Shown in pieces: positions 1 to 17,267 of a DNA stretch of 64,000 bases. The DNA is taken from assembly GCF_040054535.1 (NCBI RefSeq), contig NC_090783.1, positions 2,085,001-2,149,000 on the forward strand, in the 5' to 3' direction. Position numbers and translations under genes: made by a program. The notes under the pieces are model-generated. The model was not told the DNA's origin. It searched no databases and was given only the letters and a program-made list of their open reading frames with translations. How positions within the stretch are numbered: the stretch's first letter is position 1; every line of letters begins with the position of its first letter. The stretch comes from Antennarius striatus (taxonomy: Eukaryota; Chordata; Actinopteri; Lophiiformes; Antennariidae).

Positions 1-3000
1 CACCTTCGTCGCAGCGCCGGAGCCTCTCCTCCAGCTCCACGCCCTTCTTCTCCAACTCGTTCAGAACGTTCTCGATGTCCTGCAGCTCCTTCATGATGTC
101 CTCCTTACGGATGTAGTCGGGTTTCGTCTGCACAACACACACACACGTCAACACACACACGTAGAAAATTTTAGATTCATGTAGAAACTACTCGTCACGC
201 ACATGGAAAGCATTTTAATTTCAAGTTAGGATACAGATCATTAATGTTAATTTTCAATAGTGTCATCCTCTAAAAGTTTATTATTATGAGTTTAACTTAA
301 AAATTATTTCAAAATTTAATTCAATTGAATGATAAAATGGAAATGAAGATAAATTGTGAGGTTCAGGACCTTGGCAATCTTTGGTTCATCTTTGGTTCCG
401 TTTGCAGCTCGTTCTCCCTGACCGTTCACGAATCCTGGAATTAAAGAAAGGAAACGCAAAAATATAAAGAAACAAACAAAAAAGAAGTTAAATCATTGCA
501 TATTTGAAAGTTCATCTCAACAATGCTTGTCTGATGTCCCAGAAACTAATATGAGCCAAATCCCACACATAAAATGAGCCTAAATGCAACCTGTAACCAT
601 GGAAACCAAAAAACACAACAAGACAAAAATGACTACGGAGTGAACGGAACGATTCTAAATGACGACCACGTTACCTGCTGGGGCTGGTGGGGTGACAGAG
701 ATGGTGGGTTTGGAGATGGGATGGGGGGGCGTGGGTCCGACAGAAGGTTCTGGTGTTTGGGGTTTCCCATCTCTGTAAGCCCAGGGGTTGGGTGGGGGCG
801 CAGAAGGACGGGGCGGCCTGAAAACGACAATGAGTTTCATCAGGTTTGCTTGTCAGCGGTGTCTTACCCCCCCCCCCCCCCCCGCCCCGCCCCCCAGTGA
901 TGAAGGAAGTCAACAAATTAATTTGCAAAGCTTTGTGTTGGACAGTGAAGGCAACACCTCCCATCATCCCCTGCTTCATTTCCTAGAACTCTCTTTTGTT
1001 GGTTGTTTTTGCTTCTTCCGGCCCCCTAGTGGCCGAAACGAGCAACTGCACCCAACAGACAGAAGACCCCTTCCTCTTTTCTAATGTGATTCATGATGGC
1101 AGGAGGAGGAGGAAGAGGAGGAGGAGGAGACAACTGAGGAAGGAGAGCATATGTTGCACGGAGGAAGAGAACGAAAGCTCTGACGACAAATGATGGCCGA
1201 GACATTTGGAGGAGCAGCAGGTAGAGGCTTCCTGAGGTAGAAGGGGGGATAGACGGATGAACGGCGGGTTCGGGGGATGGAGGGGTGGATGGATGGGTGC
1301 GGTATTCGGAGCGTGTAATGAAACTACATACTAATAGAATCGTTTCTTACTTGGATTCTTTGGAGATGGGTTTCAGTTTCGACCTCCAATCTGCAGGAGA
1401 CTCGTTTTCCGAAGATGCTGAGAACAAAAAGAATGAAACGTTCACGAAATTGTGGATGCAAACCGCCGGATAGAAATGTGTAGCCCAAGCGTCCTCCATG
1501 TTGTGACTTCTACCTGGGGTGTTGGGTGAAGCATCGCCGGGTTTTGCTACCCCTCGGTCAGGGGTCCTGGTTCTGAGTCCGCTCCTGAGGGCCGGGCTGG
1601 GGGGTGATCTTTTCCTCTCTGGAGTCTGCAGGTCGGTGATCAGCGACGGGTCGGCTTTCAGCCTCACCCGCCCTCTGACACCCTCCATCTCTTTCTTTGG
1701 AGTGTCACTTGGAGAAGATCTGGATGGAGATGAAGTTTGTTACCGTGTAAATGTATATATATATCTCCAGTAGAGGTCAGGCTAGAGTAAAGCACCCCAT
1801 GAGGTGGGGTTACTTACTTCTCAGTCTTCTTCAGGACCACCGTCGTCCACGCTGGCTTGTCGTTGGTCTCCTCGGCCAGCTTCTTGGAGATGAAGGCCGC
1901 CGCTTTGGCTTTAGGGTCACTTGTCTTTCCTGTTTCTCCGCCTGTTACCCCAGCTGCTTTAGCTTTATCCCCACCCGGGTTGGCGCTGACGTTCACTTCC
2001 TGTCTGCCGGTGCCTCCCACATTCACCACAATATTCACAGTTTGACCTACTGAGGCCTGCTGGACCCCCCCAGCCACCTTCAGACCTTTATTCATGCCGA
2101 TGTTGGGAGTCTTTTCCTCTTCATTGCTCGTTGTGTTGTCCGATTCGAAGAACTTGAGTTTGGATTCCAGTGTTTTTGCAACCGTGACGGAGTGGCGAGG
2201 CGCTGGAGTTGGCCTGGGGGGGACAGAGGGAGTTGTGGTGAAGGTGGACTCACCAGGAGTCCAGGAAGTCGTGGTTTTAGCTACCGAAGGTGTCTGAACG
2301 GATTTAGCAGCAGGAGACGGACTCGGAGCTGGTCGGGAAGGTGACGAGGAGAAGAAGCTGGGAGGGGTGTTGGGTTTGTCTTTCAGCCAGGTCGGTCCTG
2401 GCCTAGGGGGGGTATGCAGTGGAGTATTTGTAGTGGTTTTGTTAGAGTCTGCTAGAGATGTAAATTTGGAAACAGGGGTGTTTGTGGGTAAATCTCTGAG
2501 AGGGGCAGGGATGTTTGTGGGCGACAGCAGCCTGTAGGGGAGAAACATCAGGTTGTCAGTGACGAAGTTGTCATTTTGAGGTAACTAAACCAGTTCAGAC
2601 GGGGGTTGCGAGGCCTCTACCTCATGCAGCTCCTGTGATACAGCCTCCCATCCACTAGGTGTCGCTGCACCAGGTGAACATGCTTGTTACAGGACACACA
2701 CTTGTTACTCAGGGTGCCTGTCTGATGGGGCTTCTCAACCTTAACATCCTGGTTGGAAATCTGTGGCGAAATGAAACAGAAAGCATCCAGAACAATCAAT
2801 GAACACCAAAGTTCCTCCAACTGATCCGACGATCCGACGCTCTTCCTACCTGTTTGGCGTTCCTGGTTGGTTTTGGGGAACCAAACGGCCTGGTGATCTT
2901 GGGGGACCGAGGAGGGGTGTTGTCTCCGGCAGGTTTCAAAGAAGAAAACTCCCTTGATGTCACCGGCTGGTTCTTCTTCCCGGGCCGTTCCACAGCGGGG

Positions 3001-5740
3001 CTTTCCGCCGGGCGTTTCATGCCCCCCATTCCACCGACTGTAACCGACACGCCGATGAGGCACAGGTCAAGGAGGCGGGACCAAAAACAGGAACGAACCC
3101 GGAGAGACGCCGGTACTCACTCGGGGAGCGTCCGTGGAAGTAGTTGTAGTACTGGGAGACGTAGGTCAGGATGCTGAGGCGGTCAGGAACCTTGAGGGCC
3201 ACCATGTCTTCTGCGTCCAACAGAGCAGGAATTCCCAGCTCCTCCTCCGCGACCTTGAACGCCTGCGAATAAGATCGACTCGATCCGTCAGAGCAGAAGA
3301 ATCTGAGGGCGGACTTTCAGGCACGAGAGCCAAAATGGACTAATAAATCAGAGAAAACACAGTTTGGATGAAAGACTTGGAGACGTTCTTGAGGAGAACT
3401 CTCCTGCTTGATGTTCTAGATTTTAAACAGTCTTCTTTCATTCAGAATCAACATGTTCAGACATTAAGGGAAGAAAGAGAACCTTCATTAGCTATTTGAG
3501 TGTCGATCATTAGATTTTAGATGCTCATTCCTGCATTCTCAATGGTAGAAAAGACTACAGACTAAAGGCCCAACGTTATCAGTTAAGGGGCCGGTTTTTG
3601 GAGGCAGGAATTTCCAAACTAGTTTCACATCAGCGACTCCATAGAAGGAGCAAAAAACAACAAGCAGAGGCAGGCCGACGTTCAGAGTGTAATCAGCTAT
3701 CAGACGATCGAAAGTAAAAAAGAAAAAATTACAAGCCACAGCTAGATAGGAAGTCGGTTACCCAACATGCAGCTGAAGCAATGTCCAAAACCGGCCCCTG
3801 ATTTCATTTTCAATGAAGCAACAACTTCATAAGCTTTATGATTCGTGATTTAAGATACAAGATATTTAACTTACTATGAAATAAATGTCATTATTAAAGA
3901 ATTTCAATTGACTTTTTAGCATTTCTGCCTTTCACTAACGTCCATTAAACACTTTTTACCATGCATCTCATGCAAAAAGGCAACAAATAATTTGTTTGCA
4001 ATTACTCTCGTACCACTTTTCTGCTTTCGTGGGTCACGAGGGTTGCCAGAGTAATCAATTGTTTACAGTCACAATATTCACAAAAGGAGTGAAACTCGTT
4101 TTCGGTTCAGATTCCATGTCCACAGTCAGGCTACGGTCCAGATTAGCACTGAGCTAAATGGTGTCGCTAACATGCTAAGTAGCGTGATAACATGCTCAGT
4201 GTTTACCACAATCACCGCCTTTGTTTGTCATTTGCTTTGAGCTGTGAAAGTTATTTGGTCACAAAACAAATAACTGATAATCATTTTAACAGGTCAACAG
4301 ATCATTAAAGGGAAAACAAATAAACATTAAAGCACTTTGAGTCTCTAGAATTAAGCACCATATAAATTAAAATCCATTATTATTATTATCATTATTATTA
4401 CCATTATTATTATTATCATCATTATTATATTATAATTATTATAACATCCGCAAAGATGTTTTACCAAATGTTTTATGTTGGTACCTTTGCGCCATGAAAC
4501 TGTTCATCCTCTGCACGGCTACATTAGCATGTTAGCTAACTGATCAATACCACTAGAGTAAATATGTACAAACTCTTTTATTGACACAAAACATAAAATA
4601 AATAAGTTGTGTGTTTTTAAATCCCTGGATTGGAAACATTCTGCAGGATTAAAAAACAACCCCAACCAATCCCCACGCAGAGCAGAAACGCGTCTTACCA
4701 GTTTGTTGTTCTCGTAAACATTCTCCTTCTTCAGTGAATCAAAGTCGCTGCAACAGAAATGGAAAATAAAAAATAAAAACATGTGCCCACACTTCCTTTC
4801 CAAACACGCTACACACCAACAAACACACACATTAGCCAATCCTGATGACTCAGCGTCACATGTCTGCAGCCACTGCTGGGAATTTTAAACTTTCCCAGAG
4901 CTGCGTTCGTCACAAACACGAGTGTTTATAGTGACTAAACGAATCCGGTGGTGATTATTTTGTACGTGTAAACACGTGGAGCCACACTGGTCCAGTGGGC
5001 TGTGGCTAAACGCTGGAGGGGAAGTCAACTAGAGAAGTTACAGTGGAGGAGAAGAGGTTACTCCCTCTGGGGAGGTGCCACCCATGGTGGCCCCTAAGGG
5101 TTTATGGGTGACAGGCTCGGGCCTGCAGCCTGTAGAGGGTCAGATGGACCCCATGAAGGGTCAGGAGATCCTGGATGAAGACATCTTCATCTGTGAGGAA
5201 GATGAAGCTCCAACGTCATTGGATGAAGATCCCAAGTGGATCTCAGAGTCCACCAGGATCCGGTTCGTGGATCGTTCCAGAGACGTCACAGTGGCCTGAC
5301 TGGGACCCATAGAACCCAGCACACTCCTATGGGGTCTGGGTCTCCGTCCTTTTTGAAGTTCGGGTCTCCCCTGACCCCCTGGGGGCCACAGTGGGTCCAT
5401 TATTTCCTGGAGCTCCACCTCCCAGCTGCACTCCTGCTCCTGTTTTTCCCGCAGACCAATGGGAGCAGAAGTTTGCTCCGTTCCACCAGAGAACTTCTCA
5501 AACTCTCCCTAAATAACGGAAGTTAAAAAACAAACCCACTCCTCGTGTCGGTAACACCGGCTGTGTGCCGTCCGGTGCCCCCGGTGTCGGTACTCACATG
5601 AGATCCGGTCGGTGTCTGTGGATGAGGGCGCAGAACGCCAGCCCGTCTCTGAAGGACGTGGTCATGTTGGTGATGGACACGTCCCGGTAGCCGTCACAGC
5701 GGACCTTACACCACTGCTGCAGCGCCTTCACGGCCGCCAT
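1..5740 (-). CDS. micall2: MICAL-like protein 2 (partial, 3' end outside window)
   Basis: Rab8/Rab13 effector that links membrane traffic to actin at cell junctions (family knowledge). Exons, minus strand: 5598-5740, 4699-4747, 3121-3262, 2850-3037, 2621-2760, 1818-2531, 1514-1719, 1351-1417, 675-817, 370-434 and <1-127; all phases agree. The start ATG is 5738-5740 ([15 protein letters not shown]). The first three exons give an intact calponin-homology domain ([19 protein letters not shown], then [14 protein letters not shown]) and the MICALL2-type continuation [14 protein letters not shown]. Exon 5 carries the first zinc site of a LIM domain (CVSC...HRSC, about residues 195-219). The second zinc site is absent: the next intron is only 89 nt and exon 6 starts directly with Pro/Ser/Thr-rich sequence. 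Exon 1351-1417 matches the WRSKLKP segment of MICALL2. The last exon in the window opens the C-terminal bMERB coiled coil ([19 protein letters not shown]). The donor of exon 370-434 (GTCCTG) is weak. Confidence 0.9.
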
Positions 5741-5865
5741 CCCGGGGCTCCGGTCCCGAACTGATCCGCGTCCGAGCGCAGCAGCGCCGCCGGCGGCCGA
5801 GCGAGAAGGGAAGGTTCCACCGCGGCTCCGACGCGCCGGTGCGGGAAGGGACAGTCAGCTGGACG

Positions 5866-5867
<2 letters not shown>

Positions 5868-5922
<55 letters not shown>

Positions 5923-5928
5923 CGTGGG
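5868..5928. repeat. (GT)n microsatellite
   Basis: Dinucleotide GT tract with one GA interruption, about 60 bases, lying just upstream of the micall2 CpG-rich promoter region. Both strands give spurious Cys-Val or Thr-His reading frames. Confidence 0.9.
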
Positions 5929-6059
5929 GGAGGGATTCACCTTTCCCTAACTGGTGAAAAGTTGAGACGCGCACGTGACACCTGTGACAGGACGGGAGTG
6001 ACGCGCGCCGTGGGTGGGGTCCGACCCATCAAGACTCACCTTCTGTGTGCGCAAAAGAG

Positions 6060-6113
<54 letters not shown>

Positions 6114-6118
6114 ACACA
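6060..6118. repeat. (CA)n microsatellite
   Basis: CA dinucleotide tract of about 58 bases with one CTCA interruption near its right end. Confidence 0.92.
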
Positions 6119-6893
6119 CGGAAACACAACTCACACACACTTATGTTTATTTTTGTTTTGTTTTTTTAATGTCAAAATAAAACCAGAGAATAAAAGTCCA
6201 CAACCCCCCCCCCCTCAGCCCCACCCCCTCGTGGATTTCTATTTCACTTTGGTGTTTTTATGTGGTTTCGGTGCGTAAAGTGTGAAACCTGCGCACCAGG
6301 TGTGACTCAGCGCGTCCTGTTCTGTCCTGTCCTGCTGGGTGTGTTACAGGAGGGGGGGGGGGGCGGGGGATGTGTTACCTGGTTACCTGACACCTGAAGG
6401 GCGGGGTCTGTTACCTGGTTACCCGACACTCGCAGAGTAACGCCCCTTTGGGCGTTAGTGACCCGCCCCCCCGCCCCCCAGCAGATTGGTTCCTGACTGG
6501 ATCCTGGAAGGTTTGTGGTTGTTGGAGCATCATGAGGCCGTTGCGTTGTTGTTGTTGTTGTTTGTTGTTTAGATTGTTGTCTCGCTCAATATTTCCCACA
6601 AAATGAATTTCGATCAATCCCAGAATGCAGCTGTGAACCAATCAGAATCCACCTGACATGCATAACTGAATAAAAATCCATTGACAACTCAACCTGATAA
6701 GAACTCAGCTAATCCTGCTAACACAAAAAAAAAAAACTATTGGTAACGTTAGCATGTTAGCATTAGCCCTGGGGGGCGTGGCTTCAGGCTGCTGTTAGCA
6801 TGTAGCCTTTACAACTATGAAGTCTAGTTTTACATTGTTTGTTGGGTCGTCGGCAGGAAGGTCGAGAATCAGGCCTGAACGGACAAAAGAGGT

Positions 6894-6894
<1 letters not shown>

Positions 6895-6983
<89 letters not shown>
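6895..6983. repeat. (CA)n microsatellite, long
   Basis: Uninterrupted CA tract of about 88 bases, the longest pure microsatellite in the window. Confidence 0.95.
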
Positions 6984-6984
<1 letters not shown>

Positions 6985-7418
6985 TGTTAGACATTTTTCT
7001 ACAAGAATTAAAAAAAAAACCCACCTACGCAGAATGAAGTAGACAATAAAGCTGCTGTTTGCACATTTGTAATGCCTTCCAGGACCCTCATTGGGGGAAT
7101 CTGTGTGTGAAAAGAAGGTTATGGAGCTTCTGGTGTTAAATAAGATGAATAAATACGACTACATTTAAACGAAAACATTGTTTTTTCCTCAAAAACATCC
7201 GAACCCTGACAAAGGCTCTATTTTTTTGCTTTGATATACGTTTCATTCCAACAAAAATTCACTTTTCAACCCCCCCCACCCCACCCCCCAGAAAGACTTC
7301 TGTCCCTGTCCCTCCACCACCGTGTATAAATACTTAATCCTCCCAAATCCAGACAGGAAATGCCCTCGTCAGCTTTTTACTGAATGCTTTTCAGAGACCA
7401 CCCCCCCCCCCCACGCAT

Positions 7419-7419
<1 letters not shown>

Positions 7420-7467
<48 letters not shown>
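7420..7467. repeat. (CA)n microsatellite
   Basis: CA tract of about 46 bases preceded by a poly-C run at about 7387-7402. Confidence 0.92.
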
Positions 7468-7468
<1 letters not shown>

Positions 7469-9351
7469 CATCTGGAACCCGTTAGCCTGTGAACGTTTGC
7501 TCAGGGCCAATAACAATATGTCTATCGTGTCCATCAGCAGTGGAGCCAGGGGGGGGGGGTGTGTTTAGGATGGGAGTGGGGTGGGGGTGGGGGGGTTCTG
7601 CTGCTGGCCATCGCTCCGTCACTGATGGGAGCCTGTTTGGAGTCACGGCTCATGAAAGTCAAAGTTCTGTAGTTTTTTCTTTGCCTTTTTCTGGTGAAGT
7701 CTAGAAATAGTTGGGTGTCACTCTGAACAGAGGGGCCCCCGCCCCCCCCCCCGCTCCCCGGATCCTCAGATGACCCCTACCCCCCTGCATATCTCCACCA
7801 ACAGACCTCCTCTATCTGCTTGACATCCGGGGAGAGAAACCACGGACGGGCTGCAGGGAGACGGAGGAAATGATGGGATGGAAGAGAGAGGAGGAAGAGG
7901 AAGAGGAGGCGATGATGAAGTCTGACTTCCTGCTGATTGGGGGCGTCAAGAGGGATCCAAGAGTTAATGTCACATGATGCTGTTAGAGGTCTATCGATAT
8001 AAAAATAGCATAAACTTTTATTGAGCATAACTTTTTAACATTACTTTTTTGATTAATTTTCTGATTACTTAAGTCTGTTGTGGATTAAATATTAAATTTA
8101 AATACGTTCTGATGAGACTTTAAGAGTCAAGGAAAACAATAGATGTTATACATTTATCAAAAAAGTTTTCATTTTGAGTTAAAAACCCTGGAAAAAGATT
8201 TCAACAACAGAATCCAAGATATTCCAGGATGATCTCAGGGTGGATAAACTGCGCCCCCCAGTGGCCGAAGAGCCTCAACACAGCCAATGAGAATTAAAGT
8301 ACTAATAGCGATCAGATTTCATCAAGATAACATTTATTTACTTTGTCGTGAATCCATAAGGTGCAATCATCAGTTTGGTTTTCATCAAATTCTCTTCATT
8401 TTTTGCTGCAACAAAATATTTTTATCATGAAATAGAAAATAGATTCTGCACAATTTAAGCAGTTCCTAAAATTTAAATGTAAGCAACTACACACAATAAC
8501 CAAACACAAGAATTCATCGTAAAATATCACAAATGCTAAATCTGAATTTCTGTTGCCTTTACGCTGTGTAACTTTACCCTTAATCAGCGTCTTTGCATGC
8601 TTTAAAAGTAGTTTTTTTGCGTCATTTGGTTTGCAGCAGACGTGCGTCGACTAGAAGGTGCGTCGTTGTCACAGTTGATGTTCTGTTAAAGAAACTAAAA
8701 ATTCACAGCATCCAGTGCAAACATACAGAGAATTATTATTTAATTCCTCTATCCGAGGCGCTGGAACATCGTAGTAAAATGTTTGCAGAACATTTATAGC
8801 TGGTTAATTATGCGAGAAATGCTCATGCGTATAGCAGGACGGTTGGCGTTCAGTAGAGAAAACGGATTCGGGATACGAAGCTGAACAAATGGAGCGAACC
8901 CAGAAAGGAAACAAAGAGGAATCATAAGGCACCTGATTCAACTATACAACAGTGCAAAATCAAAACCAGGTCGTCAGCAGCATTCCAGAATAATATTTAA
9001 CACACAAACTATTTGAAGAAAACAGATTTGAGACATGAAATTAAAGTTTTTTTTAAAAAAGGAAACTGAAGAAGTCGAGCGTTTTGTTATGGAGGCAGAA
9101 GATGAATATTTTAAGCAGCGTTCAGAACTGTGTGTTCTCACCTTCATGTGTGTTTATCTACATTTTTAATCACTTCTCTGTAAATATGAACACCCAGCGC
9201 GAACGCTAACATTCTGTCTTAATGTTCCGTGTCTGTACTCTTTAATTCCATTCTTTTCTGTTCTCTTTAAGCCGAGCGCCGGCGTTTAGGAGTACGGATC
9301 CAAACCGCTGGGGCGTCTGTCCCATTACTTATGGCCCACACGTCCCGTTCT

Positions 9352-14799
<5,448 letters not shown>

Positions 14800-17267
14800 C
14801 CTGAAGACTGAACACAGACAGCAGAAAAAAAGGTCAGCAGGAGGACCGGTCTCACTTCCTGTTGTTCAGAGTTGTTTAGAGAAGTGCACACAAATATGAA
14901 ATAATTCACTGTTAAATTTAACGGTTTCATTTGAAGAGGGAATGTGTCAGAGAGATTTCCTATTTGAATAAAGTATGTTGGGAATAATCATTTCAGGCAG
15001 CAAAAAAAGGAGCCCTTCTTTACTACCACACCTCAGATGGGCAGGTATTGGACCCCCAATATTTTTCAGTTTATGAATCAATAAAATCTGTGAAGCATTT
15101 AAAATATTACAGGATGAGACTAAAATCCATATGTTCTCCACATGCTTAAAATAGTTGCAGAAGTTATGATCTGAATTGTTAAAAACAAATACCTTGAATT
15201 AGAATAAAACTGTATTGATGTTATTTGGTCGTCAAAAAAGGGAAAATCAAGTGAAATATTGAGAAGAGTTTTAGCATCTAAATCTTTCAGGATCATAATT
15301 GATTAAAAAAAATCAACAGAAGAGACAAATATGTAAATCTATTATTGTTCTTAAGAAAGAAAAGCGTGCATGTACTAATCAATACTTAATCTTTCTATGG
15401 ATTCCAGAATAGGGCAATAAGATCAAACGTGTTTCAGGATCATAAATGAATAACAGAACCATGCTGCTTAATGAACTTTGGTATTCCTGTTGTACTTTAA
15501 ATAATACATAATCTTCACATGGTGAACATCCACAACGCTGTAGTGACATTTTACGTTATTATCATGAAAATTTGCGTGTTTTTGCGAACCACCACGACAA
15601 CATTAAGTGTTCCACGTGATTTCCAAATAATAACAGTATAATATAAGATAAAATAATAGAATAACAATAATATTTTAGTACACTTTAGCAAGCTAGCTCT
15701 GCATGAAATCCATGTTAACGTTAGCTAGCCCAAACGTCTCAAACGACTTTAGCTCAAATGCGATTACGTCGGCTGAGAAAGGCGTTAGTTTACAGTCTTC
15801 TTACCTTAACACACCGGGTTTTGTAAAGCTGGGCATATATAGAACAATATTCTTTAGTTTATTTTATATGTTAGCTAACGGATCCGTAGCCTCCGCCGTC
15901 TACATGCTGCGCGTCTGTTTACATTCGTGTCACATTCAATGACGTCGGAATTTTCATAATCTTCCGGTTCGCGTCATTTTCTCGATTTGACAAGTAAGAT
16001 TTAAACGTCATGTCAGGCTAATGCAAACGACGTCATGCCAGAATAAAAGAAAATAAAGACATTGTTTCAATTAATACCGGGTTGATCCGTTATTGTTAAG
16101 ATTTCAACAATAATTACAATCAAGACAGTCTGAATGTTCAAACTTCCATGCGGTAACTAAATGCTCAGTTGTGAGCTGATTACCAGTAAAGGTTCGTCTA
16201 ATGTTAACAGTTCTACAAAAGGAAATTTAATATATAAACAGAAATGTCAAATACTTTAATAGAAAATTCAAATGGTCAATTAAAAGTTAGTAGAATAAAA
16301 TATACAGTATTTATGGCACATCAAATGGACAACATACCGCATTATTTGGCTGCATCCACATTACTTTGCGTTTGTGCCTACCAGTCTTGCCAAAACCTTT
16401 TCCTTGCAAAGTAAGATCTGCATTTACCTTCACCTTAAATCATACACTCAGTCTTTGACATTTTCATTTTTATTGTTCAGTATAACATCGTCCCATACAT
16501 GTACACAGATGCAGCTCTTTGCTGTTGTATCACAGCCTCAGAGGATCATTTTATTCACAATGGTTACTTGGCCTTTAAGAGTTGTGTCTAAACCAGGTGA
16601 ACCTGATCTACTTAGTGGTTGAACAGCTGCTGTACAAAAACAGATTAAAAATTTTTAAAAACAATAAGGCAAAAATACTTTTGGCAAACAAAAGACATAA
16701 AACAAACCTAATGACTATCATAATCCCACAGATTCATGAATATCTTTTTCAGTCACTCAAACTTACTGTATGAATTCCAGTTTCACCTGATTCCTAAACT
16801 CCTCATTGGCCACTGCAACACTAATGACAGAATCATTTTTATCCAGTTTCCACATACACAATTAGTTAAAATGACAAATACTGCATGGAGAAAGAGAAAT
16901 CACAGGTCTTAAATAAGTACGGTATAATACCATAAGTTCTAATGTGAGTGCTATTATTTAAGGCGACTAACGGAGACTGATAAACACGAGTAAATATGAG
17001 ATATGAATGAATGAATGTGATATGAATCATCTAAGCAGTTTCCAAGAATTTAGGAAGGTTGTTTGTGTAGTAAATATATTTTTAGTTGATTTATCCGACA
17101 GTGTGGTGTGTTTTGTTTTTCACTGACTTGCCTGCACCAATCTTGATGTGAATGAGTCGATTCAACGAGGTAGTCTCTTACGATTCACATTTTACTGCCT
17201 GAAAACTTGAATTATAATACTCTTACAGGTACATATCCATATATATCAGGTTTCTATAAATACATCA
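14800..17267. other. Intergenic: gaa2 5' region and 3' flank of zinc-finger gene A
   Basis: AT-rich, no supported coding sequence. A non-coding first exon of gaa2 may lie just above 15804: on the minus strand the sequence GTGTGTTAAG is followed by a good donor GTAAGAAG (15797-15804), with TATATATG a little upstream and a more CpG-rich stretch at 15880-15960. The stretch 16000-17267 holds the minus-strand 3' UTR of the zinc-finger gene; an AATAAA occurs on the minus strand at 16468-16473. Nothing else was recognised. Confidence 0.45.

Larger units (their letters stand above)
5741..9351. other. Intergenic: micall2 upstream region and gaa 3' flank
   Basis: No gene is supported here. The first 100 bases upstream of the micall2 start are GC- and CpG-rich and probably hold its promoter and 5' UTR. 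Beyond that are several long CA/GT microsatellites and poly-G/poly-C tracts (6349-6365, 7387-7402, 7742-7752), then AT-rich unique-looking sequence from about 8030 to 9250. The minus-strand 3' UTR of the alpha-glucosidase gene must begin at 9351. No transposon coding sequence was recognised. Confidence 0.6.

Noticed and set aside
574-900. Open frame on the plus strand within micall2
   Set aside because: It overlaps a phase-consistent minus-strand exon (675-817) and a poly-C run; composition is low-complexity and no domain is visible.
5075-5299. 74-residue acidic plus-strand frame in micall2 intron 1
   Set aside because: It starts within an intron, lacks recognisable domains or splice partners, and could arise by chance in this GC-rich stretch. 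Antisense transcription cannot be excluded but is not supported.
5839-6278. Cys-Val and Thr-His repeat frames on both strands
   Set aside because: They are translations of GT/CA microsatellites.
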